64,000 nt of DNA. Origin: Paraburkholderia sp. LEh10 (GTDB lineage Bacteria > Pseudomonadota > Gammaproteobacteria > Burkholderiales > Burkholderiaceae). Location: NCBI RefSeq assembly GCF_017814945.1, contig NZ_JAGIPX010000016.1, positions 62,001 through 126,000 of the forward strand, read 5' to 3'. The position numbers and the translations under genes are program-made. Positions within the stretch are counted from its first letter, which is position 1; each line of letters begins with the position of its first letter. Below are positions 1 through 8,227 of this stretch, one piece after another. The notes beneath the pieces are model-generated. The model was not told where the DNA came from and ran no database searches. It saw nothing but the letters and a program-made list of their open reading frames with translations.

Positions 1-1
1 G

Positions 2-1213
2 AAGATTCTTGAAAAGTTCGCCGAGGCTGCACAGGAAACAGGCATCCCCGCTACCGACGATTTCAATCGCGGCGACAACACGGGCGTCGGCTACTTTGAC
101 GTGAACCAGAAGCGCGGCATTCGCTGGAATGCATCGAAGGCGTTCTTGCGTCCCGCGATGACGCGGCCGAATCTCACGGTCATCACGGGCGCGCATACGC
201 AACGCGTCGTGTTCGAAGGCAAGCGCTGCGTAGGCGTCGAGTATCGCGGCGACGACGTCGAGTACATCGCGAAGGCGCGTATTGAAGTCGTCATCAGTTC
301 GGGCGCCGTGAATTCGCCGCAACTGCTGGAACTGTCGGGCATCGGTAATGGCACGCGCCTGCAGAACCTCGGCATTGAAGTGGTGAACGATTTGCGCGGC
401 GTCGGCGAAAATCTTCAGGACCATTTGCAGTTGCGCATGGCCTATAAGGTGCATGGCGTGCGCACATTGAACACGGCGTCCGCGCACTGGTGGGGCAAGA
501 TGATGATCGGGCTGCAATATCTGTTGACGCAGAGCGGGCCGATGTCGATGTCGCCATCGCAACTCGGCGCATTTGCGAAGTCCGATGCCGACGACAGCGC
601 ATTGACGCGTCCCGATCTCGAGTACCACGTGCAGCCTCTTTCACTCGACAAGTTCGGCGAACCACTGCACCGCTTCAATGCATTCACGGCATCCGTGTGT
701 CATTTGCGGCCCACTTCGCGCGGCAGCGTTCATATCGGGTCGCATGATCCGCACGCGGCGCCGCTGATTGCGCCGAATTATCTGTCGACGGACTATGACC
801 TTCATGTGGCCGCCAACGCGTTGCGCCTCACACGACGCATTGCGGCTTCGCGGGCTTTGAAACCGTACAGGCCCGAAGAGATCCTGCCCGGCATCGAGTT
901 CCAGAGCGAAGAAGAACTACGGCGAGCGGCAGGCAATGTCGGCACGACCATCTTCCATCCCGTGGGCACATGCCGGATGGGCACGGCCGACGATCCGGCC
1001 GCTGTCGTCGATAGCCGCTTGCGTGTGATCGGCGTCGAAGGACTGCGCGTCGTCGATGCATCCGTAATGCCGACCATCACCTCGGGCAACACGAACTCGC
1101 CGACGCTGATGATTGCCGAGCGCGCGAGCGACATGATCCGCGCGGACCGGCGTGCACGCAAAGACAGCGTCACAGTGGAGACGCGCGCCGCGTCTACGAT
1201 GTCCGTTGCATGA
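2..1213 (+). CDS. GMC-family FAD-dependent alcohol/choline dehydrogenase (5' end outside window)
   Basis: The reading frame is open from base 2, so the N-terminus with the FAD-binding GxGxxG lies before the window; about 403 codons remain. The visible part carries GMC oxidoreductase landmarks: the SSGAVNSPQLLELSGIG stretch (GMC signature 2), a GVGENLQDH motif, and near the C-terminus HPVGTCRMG followed by the VVDASVMPTITSGNTNSPT block that holds the active-site region and FAD contacts. The family oxidises primary alcohols, choline or similar substrates using FAD. It is followed after about 250 bp by an importer operon on the same strand, which suggests uptake and oxidation of a related substrate, but the substrate cannot be read from the sequence. 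Family assignment is secure; choline specificity is not. Confidence 0.9.
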   Translation, partial: KILEKFAEAAQETGIPATDDFNRGDNTGVGYFDVNQKRGIRWNASKAFLRPAMTRPNLTVITGAHTQRVVFEGKRCVGVEYRGDDVEYIAKARIEVVISSGAVNSPQLLELSGIGNGTRLQNLGIEVVNDLRGVGENLQDHLQLRMAYKVHGVRTLNTASAHWWGKMMIGLQYLLTQSGPMSMSPSQLGAFAKSDADDSALTRPDLEYHVQPLSLDKFGEPLHRFNAFTASVCHLRPTSRGSVHIGSHDPHAAPLIAPNYLSTDYDLHVAANALRLTRRIAASRALKPYRPEEILPGIEFQSEEELRRAAGNVGTTIFHPVGTCRMGTADDPAAVVDSRLRVIGVEGLRVVDASVMPTITSGNTNSPTLMIAERASDMIRADRRARKDSVTVETRAASTMSVA

Positions 1214-1270
1214 CACGCAACGTTTAACGTTTGAAGCGAGGAAGGTCGCATCAAATACTAAGTGCAAATC

Positions 1271-1294
1271 CCAATGATTGCGCTGCATCATTGG
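1271..1294. promoter_or_regulatory. 24-bp dyad, possible operator
   Basis: A perfect 8-bp inverted repeat, CCAATGAT and ATCATTGG separated by 8 bases, lies between the dehydrogenase stop and the first ABC gene. There is no following T-run, so it is not a typical terminator. A regulator-binding dyad is possible, but no regulator gene is adjacent and no convincing promoter could be placed beside it. Confidence 0.3.
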
Positions 1295-1459
1295 CGCGAC
1301 AATGGCACCCATGCTGCGTGGTGCGGCATGGATGACCGTCCGCATTGGTGCACCACGCCACGATTGGCACGGGGATGTCTTCGCCAATAAAGCGTCGCGC
1401 CGAATCCTCGCGCGAATAAAACGCGGTAATGCTTCGCCTTACTTCGCATGGAAGGGAAC

Positions 1460-2239
1460 ATGATTCTCGGCGATACGATACTCGAGACGCGCGGGCTCAC
1501 GCGCGAGTTCAAGGGGTTTACCGCAGTGAACGGCGTGAACCTGCGCGTGAAGCGCGGTTCAATCCATGCGCTCATCGGGCCGAACGGCGCGGGCAAGACC
1601 ACCTGCTTCAATCTGCTCACCAAGTTTCTGGTGCCCACTGCGGGTCAGATCGTCTTTAACGGCATCGACATCACGGGCGAGCGTCCGGCGCAGATCGCGC
1701 GTCGCGGCATTATCCGTTCATTCCAGATTTCCGCTGTATTTCCACATCTGACGGCATTGCAGAATGTCCGCATCGGTTTGCAGCGTCAGCTCGGCACCGC
1801 ATTTCATTTCTGGAAGAGCGAGCGAACGTTGCGTCAGCTCGATGACCGCGCAATCGATCTTCTCACGCAAGTCGGCCTGACGGACTTCGCCGATGTGCCC
1901 ACCGTCGAACTCTCTTATGGCCGCAAGCGCGCGCTTGAAATCGCCACGACGCTCGCGATGGAACCCGAACTGATGCTGCTCGACGAACCGACGCAAGGCA
2001 TGGGTCACGAAGACGTCGACCGCGTGACTGCGCTGATCAAGAAAGTATCGGCGGGCCGCACGATCCTGATGGTCGAACACAACATGAATGTGATAGCCGG
2101 CATCTCCGACACGATTACCGTCCTGCAACGCGGCGAAGTGCTCGCCGAAGGCACGTACGCGGAAGTCTCGAAGAATCCGCTCGTCATGCAAGCCTATATG
2201 GGCAGTGCGGACGCGGCGCTCGCCGGAGCACACGCATGA
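1460..2239 (+). CDS. ABC transporter ATP-binding protein, LivG-like
   Basis: Cytoplasmic ATPase of a HAAT/LIV-type importer, about 259 residues. Walker A is GPNGAGKTT, Walker B is LMLLDEPTQG with VEHN as H-loop; the signature motif is the less usual LSYGRKRAL. I place the start at 1460 (MILGDTI) because GAAGGGA at 1451-1457 is a good ribosome binding site for it, while the in-frame ATG at 1448 has none. It overlaps the next ATPase gene by 4 bp (ATGA) and is the first gene of the five-gene importer ending at 6252. The LivG label rests on length, order and partner genes; the solute is unknown. Confidence 0.88.
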   Translation: MILGDTILETRGLTREFKGFTAVNGVNLRVKRGSIHALIGPNGAGKTTCFNLLTKFLVPTAGQIVFNGIDITGERPAQIARRGIIRSFQISAVFPHLTALQNVRIGLQRQLGTAFHFWKSERTLRQLDDRAIDLLTQVGLTDFADVPTVELSYGRKRALEIATTLAMEPELMLLDEPTQGMGHEDVDRVTALIKKVSAGRTILMVEHNMNVIAGISDTITVLQRGEVLAEGTYAEVSKNPLVMQAYMGSADAALAGAHA

Positions 2240-2991
2240 GCACAGTGAGCGAACAGGAAAACGCGGCGGTCAGTGTGGTGAGCGGCGAGCCGGCGCTGGA
2301 GATCGCGGGGCTGCAGGCGTGGTATGGGGAATCGCACATCCTGCACGGCGTCGATCTGACGGTGGGCCGCGGCGAAGTCGTCACGCTGCTCGGGCGCAAT
2401 GGCGCGGGCCGCACGACGACGCTGCGCGCGATCATGGGTCTGACGGGGCGGCGCACGGGTTCGATCCGTGTCGGCGGACGCGAAACGATTTCGATGCCGA
2501 CGCATCGAATTGCGCATTGCGGCGTCGGCTATTGCCCTGAGGAGCGCGGCATTTTTTCGAGCCTCTCGTGCGAGGAAAATCTGTTGCTGCCGCCGCCCGT
2601 CGGCGACAAGTCGTTGATGATGTCGATCGACGAAATCTACTCGATGTTTCCCAATCTCCAGGAACGGCGGATGAGCCAGGGCACGCGTCTGTCGGGCGGC
2701 GAGCAGCAGATGCTGGCCGTCGCGCGCATTCTGCGCACGGGCGCGAACCTGCTGTTGCTCGATGAAATCTCGGAAGGTCTCGCCCCCGTGATCGTGCAGG
2801 CGCTCGCGCGCATGATCGTGACGCTGAAGGCGCGCGGCTACACGATCGTCATGGTCGAACAGAACTTCCGCTTTGCTGCGCCGCTCGCCGATCGTTTCTA
2901 TGTGATGGAACATGGACGTATCGTCGAGCACTTCGGAGCAAAGGAACTCGAAAGCAAGATGCCGGTGCTGCACGATCTGCTCGGGGTGTGA
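2236..2991 (+). CDS. ABC transporter ATP-binding protein, LivF-like, with Arg in place of the Walker A Lys
   Basis: Second ATPase of the importer, 251 residues, translationally coupled to the previous gene. The signature LSGGEQQMLAVARIL is intact. The P-loop reads GRNGAGRTTT, so Arg59 (codon 2410-2412) replaces the invariant nucleotide-binding Lys, and Walker B reads LLLLDEISEGLAP with Ile where Pro is usual. The rest of the protein is not degraded, and length is normal for LivF. The change may be a trait of a subfamily, with the LivG-like partner supplying the canonical site. The gene precedes the binding-protein gene by 50 bp. Confidence 0.87.
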   Translation: MSTVSEQENAAVSVVSGEPALEIAGLQAWYGESHILHGVDLTVGRGEVVTLLGRNGAGRTTTLRAIMGLTGRRTGSIRVGGRETISMPTHRIAHCGVGYCPEERGIFSSLSCEENLLLPPPVGDKSLMMSIDEIYSMFPNLQERRMSQGTRLSGGEQQMLAVARILRTGANLLLLDEISEGLAPVIVQALARMIVTLKARGYTIVMVEQNFRFAAPLADRFYVMEHGRIVEHFGAKELESKMPVLHDLLGV

Positions 2992-3041
2992 GCACCCGAT
3001 TGCCTCTCTGACAACCACAACGCAGAACGAAGGAGATAGTA

Positions 3042-4265
3042 ATGAAAAGGAAGACACTCGCGCCGCTCGCACGGATGGCGTCAATCTGTTTTGCGGCGGC
3101 CACGAGCGTCGCATTGACGGCGGGTAACGCGCGGGCTGCCGACGATGCAGTGAAGATCGGTTTCATCACGGACATGTCCGGCCTTTATGCCGACATTGAC
3201 GGGCCGGGCGGTCTCGAAGCGATCCGCATGGCCGTGGCCGATTTCGGCGGCAAGGTGAATGGCAAGCCGATTCAGGTCGTTTATGCGGACCACCAGAACA
3301 AGGCGGATATCGCTGCGTCGCGCGCGCGTGAATGGTTTGACCGCGATGGCGTCGACATGTTGATCGGCGGCACGAACTCGGCGACGGGTCTGTCGATGAA
3401 CCAGGTCGCTGGCGAAAAGCACAAGGTCTACATCAGCATCGGCGCAGGTGCCGATACGCTGACGAACGAGCAATGCACGCCATACACGATCCACTACGCG
3501 TACGACACGACGGCCCTCGCAAAGGGCACCGGCTCGGCCGTGACGAAGCAGGGCGGCAAGACGTGGTACTTCCTGACGGCTGACTACGCGTTCGGCAAGG
3601 CGCTTGAAAAGAATACCAGCGAGGTCGTCAAGGTGAACGGCGGTCAGGTGCTCGGCGAAGTGCGTCATCCGCTTTCGGCGTCGGACTTCTCGTCGTTCCT
3701 GTTGCAGGCGCAATCATCGAAGGCGCAGATCCTCGGCCTTGCGAACGCCGGCGGTGACACGATCAACTCGATCAAGGCCGCGAAGGAGTTCGGCGTCACG
3801 AAGACAATGAAGGTCGCCGCGCTGCTCGTCTTCATCAACGATATCCACAGCCTGGGTCTCGAAACCACGCAGAACCTCGTGCTCACGGACAGCTGGTACT
3901 GGAACAAGGACGACGCTACGCGCAAGTGGGCGCAGCGCTACTTCGGCAAGATGAAGAAGATGCCGTCGAGCCTGCAGGCGGCCGACTACTCGGCGGCGAT
4001 GACGTATTTGAAGGCCGTGCAGGCGGTCGGCTCGACGGATGCCGACAAGGTGATGGCCCAGCTGAAGAAGCAGAAGATCGACGACTTCTATGCAAAGGGC
4101 TACATCCGCCAGGACGGCAGCATGATTCACGACATGTACCTGATGCAGGTGAAGACGCCGGCCGAATCGAAGGAGCCGTGGGACTACTACAAGATCACCG
4201 CTACGATTCCGGGCGAACAGGCCTTCACGACCAAGCAGGAAACGCGCTGCGCGCTGTGGAAGTAA
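3042..4265 (+). CDS. Periplasmic substrate-binding protein of a LIV/HAAT-type ABC importer
   Basis: A 407-residue protein with a strong ribosome binding site (AAGGAGATAGTA before ATG). Residues 1 to about 32 form a signal peptide ending in a GNARAAD-type cleavage region. The mature part begins VKIGFITDMSGLYADIDG, typical of the periplasmic-binding-protein type 6 (LivJ/BraC) fold, and keeps the YAFGKALE region of the second lobe. It binds the solute outside the membrane and delivers it to the permeases encoded next. Several Burkholderia proteins of this type lie near alcohol dehydrogenase genes; that is consistent with the upstream GMC enzyme, but the ligand is unknown. Confidence 0.9.
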   Translation: MKRKTLAPLARMASICFAAATSVALTAGNARAADDAVKIGFITDMSGLYADIDGPGGLEAIRMAVADFGGKVNGKPIQVVYADHQNKADIAASRAREWFDRDGVDMLIGGTNSATGLSMNQVAGEKHKVYISIGAGADTLTNEQCTPYTIHYAYDTTALAKGTGSAVTKQGGKTWYFLTADYAFGKALEKNTSEVVKVNGGQVLGEVRHPLSASDFSSFLLQAQSSKAQILGLANAGGDTINSIKAAKEFGVTKTMKVAALLVFINDIHSLGLETTQNLVLTDSWYWNKDDATRKWAQRYFGKMKKMPSSLQAADYSAAMTYLKAVQAVGSTDADKVMAQLKKQKIDDFYAKGYIRQDGSMIHDMYLMQVKTPAESKEPWDYYKITATIPGEQAFTTKQETRCALWK

Positions 4266-4336
4266 GTGGCGCCCGGGAGCGCCTCTTCGGCTGATTCACG
4301 AAAGACGAAAGAGGCGTCGATGTTCTGCGCGCTGGG

Positions 4337-4364
4337 CGCGTCGGGTCTGAGAGGACCCGACGCG
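4337..4364 (+). other. Strong stem-loop between binding-protein and permease genes
   Basis: CGCGTCGGGTC (4337-4347) pairs perfectly with GACCCGACGCG (4354-4364) around a 6-base loop. A second imperfect hairpin, GCGCCTCTT with AAGAGGCGT, lies upstream at about 4278-4316. No U-run follows, so this is not a classic terminator. It is placed where importer operons often carry mRNA-stabilising or processing hairpins that raise binding-protein level over permease level; that role is inferred. Confidence 0.5.
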
Positions 4365-4396
4365 TGCATGCCGCTTTCACTTTGACGACGGCTTCA

Positions 4397-5281
4397 ATGG
4401 ATATCTTTGGCATTCCGCTACCGGCGATGCTCAGCCAGTTGCTGCTCGGTCTCGTGAACGGTTCGTTCTACGCGATCCTGAGCCTCGGGCTGGCCGTGAT
4501 CTTCGGTCTTCTCAACGTGATCAACTTCGCGCACGGCGCGTTGTTCATGCTGGGCGCAATGCTCACGTGGATGGGCCTGTCGTATTTCAGTCTGCCGTAC
4601 TGGGTGATGCTCGTGCTCGCGCCGCTGCTTGTCGGGCTGTTCGGCGTCGTCATCGAGCGCTCGATGCTGCGCTGGCTGTACAAGCTCGATCACCTCTACG
4701 GACTGTTGCTCACGTTCGGTCTCACGCTGGTCGTCGAAGGCGTGTTCCGGTCGATCTACGGGTCGTCGGGACAACCGTATGACGTGCCGTCTGCGCTCTC
4801 TGGCGCGACCAATCTCGGCTTCATGTTCTTGCCGAACTATCGCGCGTGGGTCGTCGTCGCGTCCCTGATCGTGTGCTTTGCGACGTGGTTCGTGATCGAG
4901 AAGACGCGTCTTGGCGCCTATCTGCGCGCGGGCACGGAGAACCCGAAGCTCGTTGAGGCATTCGGCGTGAACGTGCCGATGATGGTCACGCTGACGTACG
5001 GTTTCGGCGTCGCGCTGGCAGCGTTCGCGGGCGTGCTCGCGGCCCCCGTGATCCAGGTGTCGCCGCTGATGGGCCAGCCGATGATCATCACCGTGTTCGC
5101 GGTCGTCGTGATCGGCGGCATGGGGTCGATCATGGGCTCGATCCTGACGGGCCTGCTGCTTGGCGTGATCGAAGGGCTCACGCGTGTGTTCTATCCGGAA
5201 GCGTCGGCGACCGTGGTCTTCGTGATCATGGCGCTCGTGTTGCTCGTGCGTCCGGCGGGTCTCTTCGGCAAGGAAAAATGA
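4397..5281 (+). CDS. Branched-chain-type ABC transporter permease, LivH-like
   Basis: Integral inner-membrane permease of about 294 residues, with many hydrophobic helices and the motif NVINFAHGALFMLGA that marks LivH proteins. The start is taken at ATG 4397 (MDIFGIPLPAM). An in-frame GTG at 4364 lies inside the 3' arm of the preceding hairpin and is less likely. The 3' end overlaps the LivM-like gene by 4 bp (ATGA at 5278), indicating coupled synthesis of the two permeases that form the channel. Confidence 0.9.
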   Translation: MDIFGIPLPAMLSQLLLGLVNGSFYAILSLGLAVIFGLLNVINFAHGALFMLGAMLTWMGLSYFSLPYWVMLVLAPLLVGLFGVVIERSMLRWLYKLDHLYGLLLTFGLTLVVEGVFRSIYGSSGQPYDVPSALSGATNLGFMFLPNYRAWVVVASLIVCFATWFVIEKTRLGAYLRAGTENPKLVEAFGVNVPMMVTLTYGFGVALAAFAGVLAAPVIQVSPLMGQPMIITVFAVVVIGGMGSIMGSILTGLLLGVIEGLTRVFYPEASATVVFVIMALVLLVRPAGLFGKEK

Positions 5282-6252
5282 TGCAGAGAAAAGCGCTCTA
5301 CGGGTTGCTGCTGATCGCGCTCATCGTTGCGCCGTTTGTTGGCGCCTATCCCGTGTTCGTAATGAAGGTGCTGTGTTTTGCGCTGTTCGCGGCGGCGTTC
5401 AATCTTCTGATTGGCTATACGGGCCTGCTCTCGTTCGGTCACGCGATGTTCCTCGCGTCGGCCGGCTATATCACCGGCTATGCGATCCAGACGCTCGGGC
5501 TGTCGCCCGAACTCGGCGTGGTGTCGGGCACGCTGGCCGCGACGCTGCTGGGCCTGGTCGTCGGCCTGTTCGCGATCCGCAGGCAGGGCATTTACTTCGC
5601 GATGGTGACGCTCGCGCTCGCGCAGATGGTCTACTTCGTATTTCTGCAGGCGCCGTTCACGCATGGCGAAGACGGCCTGCAAGGCGTGCCGCGCGGCAAG
5701 CTCTTCGGCGTGCTGAGCCTCTCTTCGGATCTGACGCTCTACTTCGTCGTGCTCGCGGTGATGGTGCTCGCCTTCCTGCTGATCGTGCGCATCGTGCATT
5801 CGCCGTTCGGGCAGGTGCTGATCGCGATCAAGGAGAACGAGCCGCGTGCTATCTCGCTCGGCTATGATACGAACCGCTTCAAGCTGCTGGCGTTCATTCT
5901 GTCGGCGGGGCTTGCGGGTCTTGCCGGCTCGCTGAAGGTGCTCGTGCTGGGCTTCGAAACGCTCGGCGATGCGTACTGGACGATGTCGGGCCTCGTCGTG
6001 CTGATGACGTTGGTGGGCGGCATGGGCACGCTGTTCGGACCATTGCTCGGCGCGGCGTTGATCGTCGCGCTCGAAGACCGGCTCGGCGATATCGGCGGCG
6101 GGCTCGCATCGTTGACGGGGATGGACTGGTTCAGGTCGTTGGGTGAATCCACCACCATCGTGACGGGGCTCATCTTCATCGCGTGCGTGCTGGCCTTCAG
6201 GCGCGGCATCGTCGGCGAGATCGTCGAGCGGGTCAAACCGCTGCGTGCATGA
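5278..6252 (+). CDS. Branched-chain-type ABC transporter permease, LivM-like
   Basis: A 324-residue polytopic membrane protein. The GYTGLLSFGHAMFLASAGY motif near residue 45 and the VVLMTLVGGMGTLFGPLLGA segment near the C-terminus are LivM hallmarks. It pairs with the LivH-like protein to form the translocation path and is the last gene of the first importer operon. No clear Rho-independent terminator follows directly; the next strong one is at 6483-6516 and belongs to a separate short unit. Confidence 0.9.
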   Translation: MMQRKALYGLLLIALIVAPFVGAYPVFVMKVLCFALFAAAFNLLIGYTGLLSFGHAMFLASAGYITGYAIQTLGLSPELGVVSGTLAATLLGLVVGLFAIRRQGIYFAMVTLALAQMVYFVFLQAPFTHGEDGLQGVPRGKLFGVLSLSSDLTLYFVVLAVMVLAFLLIVRIVHSPFGQVLIAIKENEPRAISLGYDTNRFKLLAFILSAGLAGLAGSLKVLVLGFETLGDAYWTMSGLVVLMTLVGGMGTLFGPLLGAALIVALEDRLGDIGGGLASLTGMDWFRSLGESTTIVTGLIFIACVLAFRRGIVGEIVERVKPLRA

Positions 6253-6379
6253 GGGCGAGGCAAAATTGGTTTGATGTCCGAACGAACGTTTGCTGCTGCT
6301 AATTCAGGCGAATATGAAGCGAAACTACAAGAATGCGCCCCAATTTTGTGCGGCAATGCACCACTAGGGTAAATGCTAG

Positions 6380-6408
6380 TTGCCCGTGAAGCGGTCCCCG
6401 TTTAATCT
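6380..6408 (+). promoter_or_regulatory. Predicted sigma-70 promoter of a short leader or small-RNA unit
   Basis: TTGCCC at 6380-6385 and TAATCT at 6403-6408 are separated by 17 bases. Transcription would start near 6415 and reach the terminator at 6516 after about 100 nt. Confidence 0.45.
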
Positions 6409-6457
6409 TCACACAGTTCTGATGCACCGAATTTTGCAGGTGGAGAACGAGGAGACA

Positions 6458-6499
6458 ATGAGGCACAAAAGTGCCCATACAGAAGCGCTGTTGGATTAG
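6458..6499 (+). CDS. 13-codon leader-type ORF overlapping a terminator hairpin
   Basis: ATG at 6458 is preceded by the near-perfect ribosome binding site GAGGAGA (6449-6455) and encodes MRHKSAHTEALLD before TAG at 6497. The last four sense codons lie inside the 5' arm of the terminator hairpin and the stop codon lies in its loop, so a translating ribosome would cover the 5' arm. This layout recalls attenuation leaders, but there is no run of one regulatory amino acid. Either a leader for the binding-protein gene at 6751 or an independent micro-transcript is possible. Confidence 0.4.
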   Translation: MRHKSAHTEALLD

Positions 6500-6516
6500 G
6501 TCCAACAGCGCTTTTT
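6483..6516 (+). terminator. Rho-independent terminator of the leader unit
   Basis: A perfect 13-bp stem, AAGCGCTGTTGGA (6483-6495) with TCCAACAGCGCTT (6501-6513), a 5-base loop and a T-run at 6512-6516. It lies 230 bp after the LivM-like gene and 240 bp before the next gene. Confidence 0.85.
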
Positions 6517-6648
6517 ACTTTTCTGCCTTTCCGCCTCGACCCGCTTCGTTTTTAGCGCATCTCATGCGCGCGCCGCGTTGTAAATCACGCGTTTCTCTCT
6601 TCCTGATCCACAGCGTTTTTCCCCAGAAATTCAAAGCCTTCAAACTGC

Positions 6649-6678
6649 TTGCCGCCCGTGGTATGCGTCCGCTACACT
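6649..6678 (+). promoter_or_regulatory. Predicted sigma-70 promoter for the first tandem binding-protein gene
   Basis: TTGCCG (6649-6654) and TACACT (6673-6678) are spaced by 18 bases, about 70 bases before the ATG at 6751. A GCCGACC/GGTCGGC hairpin around 6687-6704 would lie in the 5' leader. Confidence 0.4.
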
Positions 6679-6750
6679 CGCCATTCGCCGACCATCGGGT
6701 CGGCCTTTGGGCATTCGAATTGACTCGTACATGGGGCGTAGAGGAGCGGA

Positions 6751-7917
6751 ATGAAGTCGGCATTGCGGTGGATCAGCGCGGCACTCGTCGCGGCGGGCGT
6801 GTGCGCAGCGTATAGCGGCGCGGCATTCGGAGACGTGAAAATCGGCATCACGGTGTCGGCGACGGGCCCGGCGGCCTCGCTCGGCATTCCGGAGAAGAAC
6901 ACCAGTGCGCTTTTGCCGAAGGAAATCGCGGGTCAGAAAATCGACTACATCGTGCTCGACGATGCAACCGATTCGACGCAAGCCGTCAAGAACGCGCGCA
7001 AGCTCACCAGTGAAGATCACGTCGATGCATTGATCGGCTCGACCGTCGTGCCGAACTCGCTCGCGATGATCGATATCGCCAACGAAACTCAAACGCCGAT
7101 GATCTCGATGGCCGCGGCGGCATCCATCGTCGAGCCGATGGATGCGAAACGCTCGTGGGTCTTCAAGACGCCGCAGAACGACATCCTGATGGCGACGGCG
7201 ATTGCGCAGCACATGTCGAACCATGGCGTGAAGACGGTGGCGTTCATCGGCTTCTCGGATGCCTACGGCGAGAGCTGGTTCAAGGAATTCAGCAAGGCCG
7301 CCGACCTCGCGAAGATCAAGGTCGTCGCGAATGAACGATTCGCGCGTAACGACGCGTCGGTGACGGGCCAGGTGCTCAAGATGATGTCGCAGAACCCGGA
7401 CGCCGTGCTGATCGCAGGCGCGGGCACGCCGGCCGCGTTGCCGGAGAAGACGCTGCGTGAACGCGGCTTCAAGGGCAAGTACTATCAGACGCACGGCGTC
7501 GCGAACAACGACTTTTTGCGCGTGTGTGGGAAGGATTGCGAAGGCACGTATCTGCCCGCAGGTCCGCTGCTAGTCGCCGACCAGCTGCCCGATTCGAACC
7601 CCGTAAAGAAGTCGTCGCTCGCGTACAAGCATGCTTATGAAGGCGCAAACGGTGCTGGCTCGATTTCGACCTTTGGTGGTCACGCGTGGGATGCGGGCTT
7701 GCTGCTGCAACGTGCGATTCCCATTGCACTAAAGAAGGGCCAGCCAGGCACGCCGCAGTTCCGTGATGCGCTGCGCGCCGCGCTCGAAAGCACGAAAGAT
7801 ATGCCCGGGTCGCACGGCATCTTCAACATGAGCGCGAATGATCACGCGGGGCTCGATCAACGGGCGCGCGTGATGGTGCAAATCGTCGACGGCAAATGGA
7901 AGCTTGCCTCCGATTAA
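6751..7917 (+). CDS. Periplasmic binding protein of a LIV/HAAT-type importer, tandem copy 1
   Basis: A 388-residue protein with an N-terminal signal peptide of about 27 residues and a mature start DVKIGITVSATGPAASLG, typical of type-6 periplasmic binding proteins. It is a close paralogue of the gene at 8228: both share GIPEKNT, LLPKEIAG, the KTPQND segment, NPDAVLIAG and the YQTHGVANNDFLRVCGKDCEG region that contains two cysteines likely to form a disulfide. The two proteins are almost colinear along their whole length. GAGGAGCGGA precedes the ATG. It has its own predicted promoter and a strong terminator, so it can be expressed apart from the permease genes. Confidence 0.9.
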   Translation: MKSALRWISAALVAAGVCAAYSGAAFGDVKIGITVSATGPAASLGIPEKNTSALLPKEIAGQKIDYIVLDDATDSTQAVKNARKLTSEDHVDALIGSTVVPNSLAMIDIANETQTPMISMAAAASIVEPMDAKRSWVFKTPQNDILMATAIAQHMSNHGVKTVAFIGFSDAYGESWFKEFSKAADLAKIKVVANERFARNDASVTGQVLKMMSQNPDAVLIAGAGTPAALPEKTLRERGFKGKYYQTHGVANNDFLRVCGKDCEGTYLPAGPLLVADQLPDSNPVKKSSLAYKHAYEGANGAGSISTFGGHAWDAGLLLQRAIPIALKKGQPGTPQFRDALRAALESTKDMPGSHGIFNMSANDHAGLDQRARVMVQIVDGKWKLASD

Positions 7918-7946
7918 GCGAGGCGAATTAACGTATTCGAATTAAC

Positions 7947-7979
7947 AAAAAAGACGCGAGCAGTTGACGCGTCTTTTTT
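7947..7979 (+). terminator. Rho-independent terminator after tandem binding-protein copy 1
   Basis: AAAAAAGACGCG (7947-7958) pairs with CGCGTCTTTTTT (7968-7979) around a 9-base loop, with A- and T-tracts that could allow function in both directions. Confidence 0.9.
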
Positions 7980-8227
7980 ATTGCACGTGAGATGTATTGA
8001 ATCAGGCAGTGAGGCTTTGCATAGGGGCGGAATCCGGCACTTAAGCGCCAGCTTCCGTCGACAGGGGAGTAACAGGGGAGTAACTAAAGCGGTAGAGCCT
8101 GTGTTTGACGCAATCGCAACGAGCAGGGAAAACCATGCTTGGCAGGCTTATACCCGATAACTAGATTCAGTTACCCGGTTATCAAAACTGGATTACGACA
8201 CGCATTTAAAGCGTTTGGAGACATGCA
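7980..8227 (+). other. Intergenic region before tandem copy 2
   Basis: No gene is visible. It contains a tandem AGGGGAGTAAC duplication near 8062-8086, a possible weak promoter (TTGGCA about 8139, TAGATT about 8162, 17-bp spacing) and a small GATAAC/GTTATC inverted repeat at 8156-8183. The region presumably holds the promoter for the second binding-protein gene. Confidence 0.35.

Noticed and set aside
6421..6440. Possible sigma-54 promoter (TGCACCGAATTTTGCA)
   Set aside because: The -24 GG is missing and the spacing to the -12 GC fits only with a mismatch in an invariant base.
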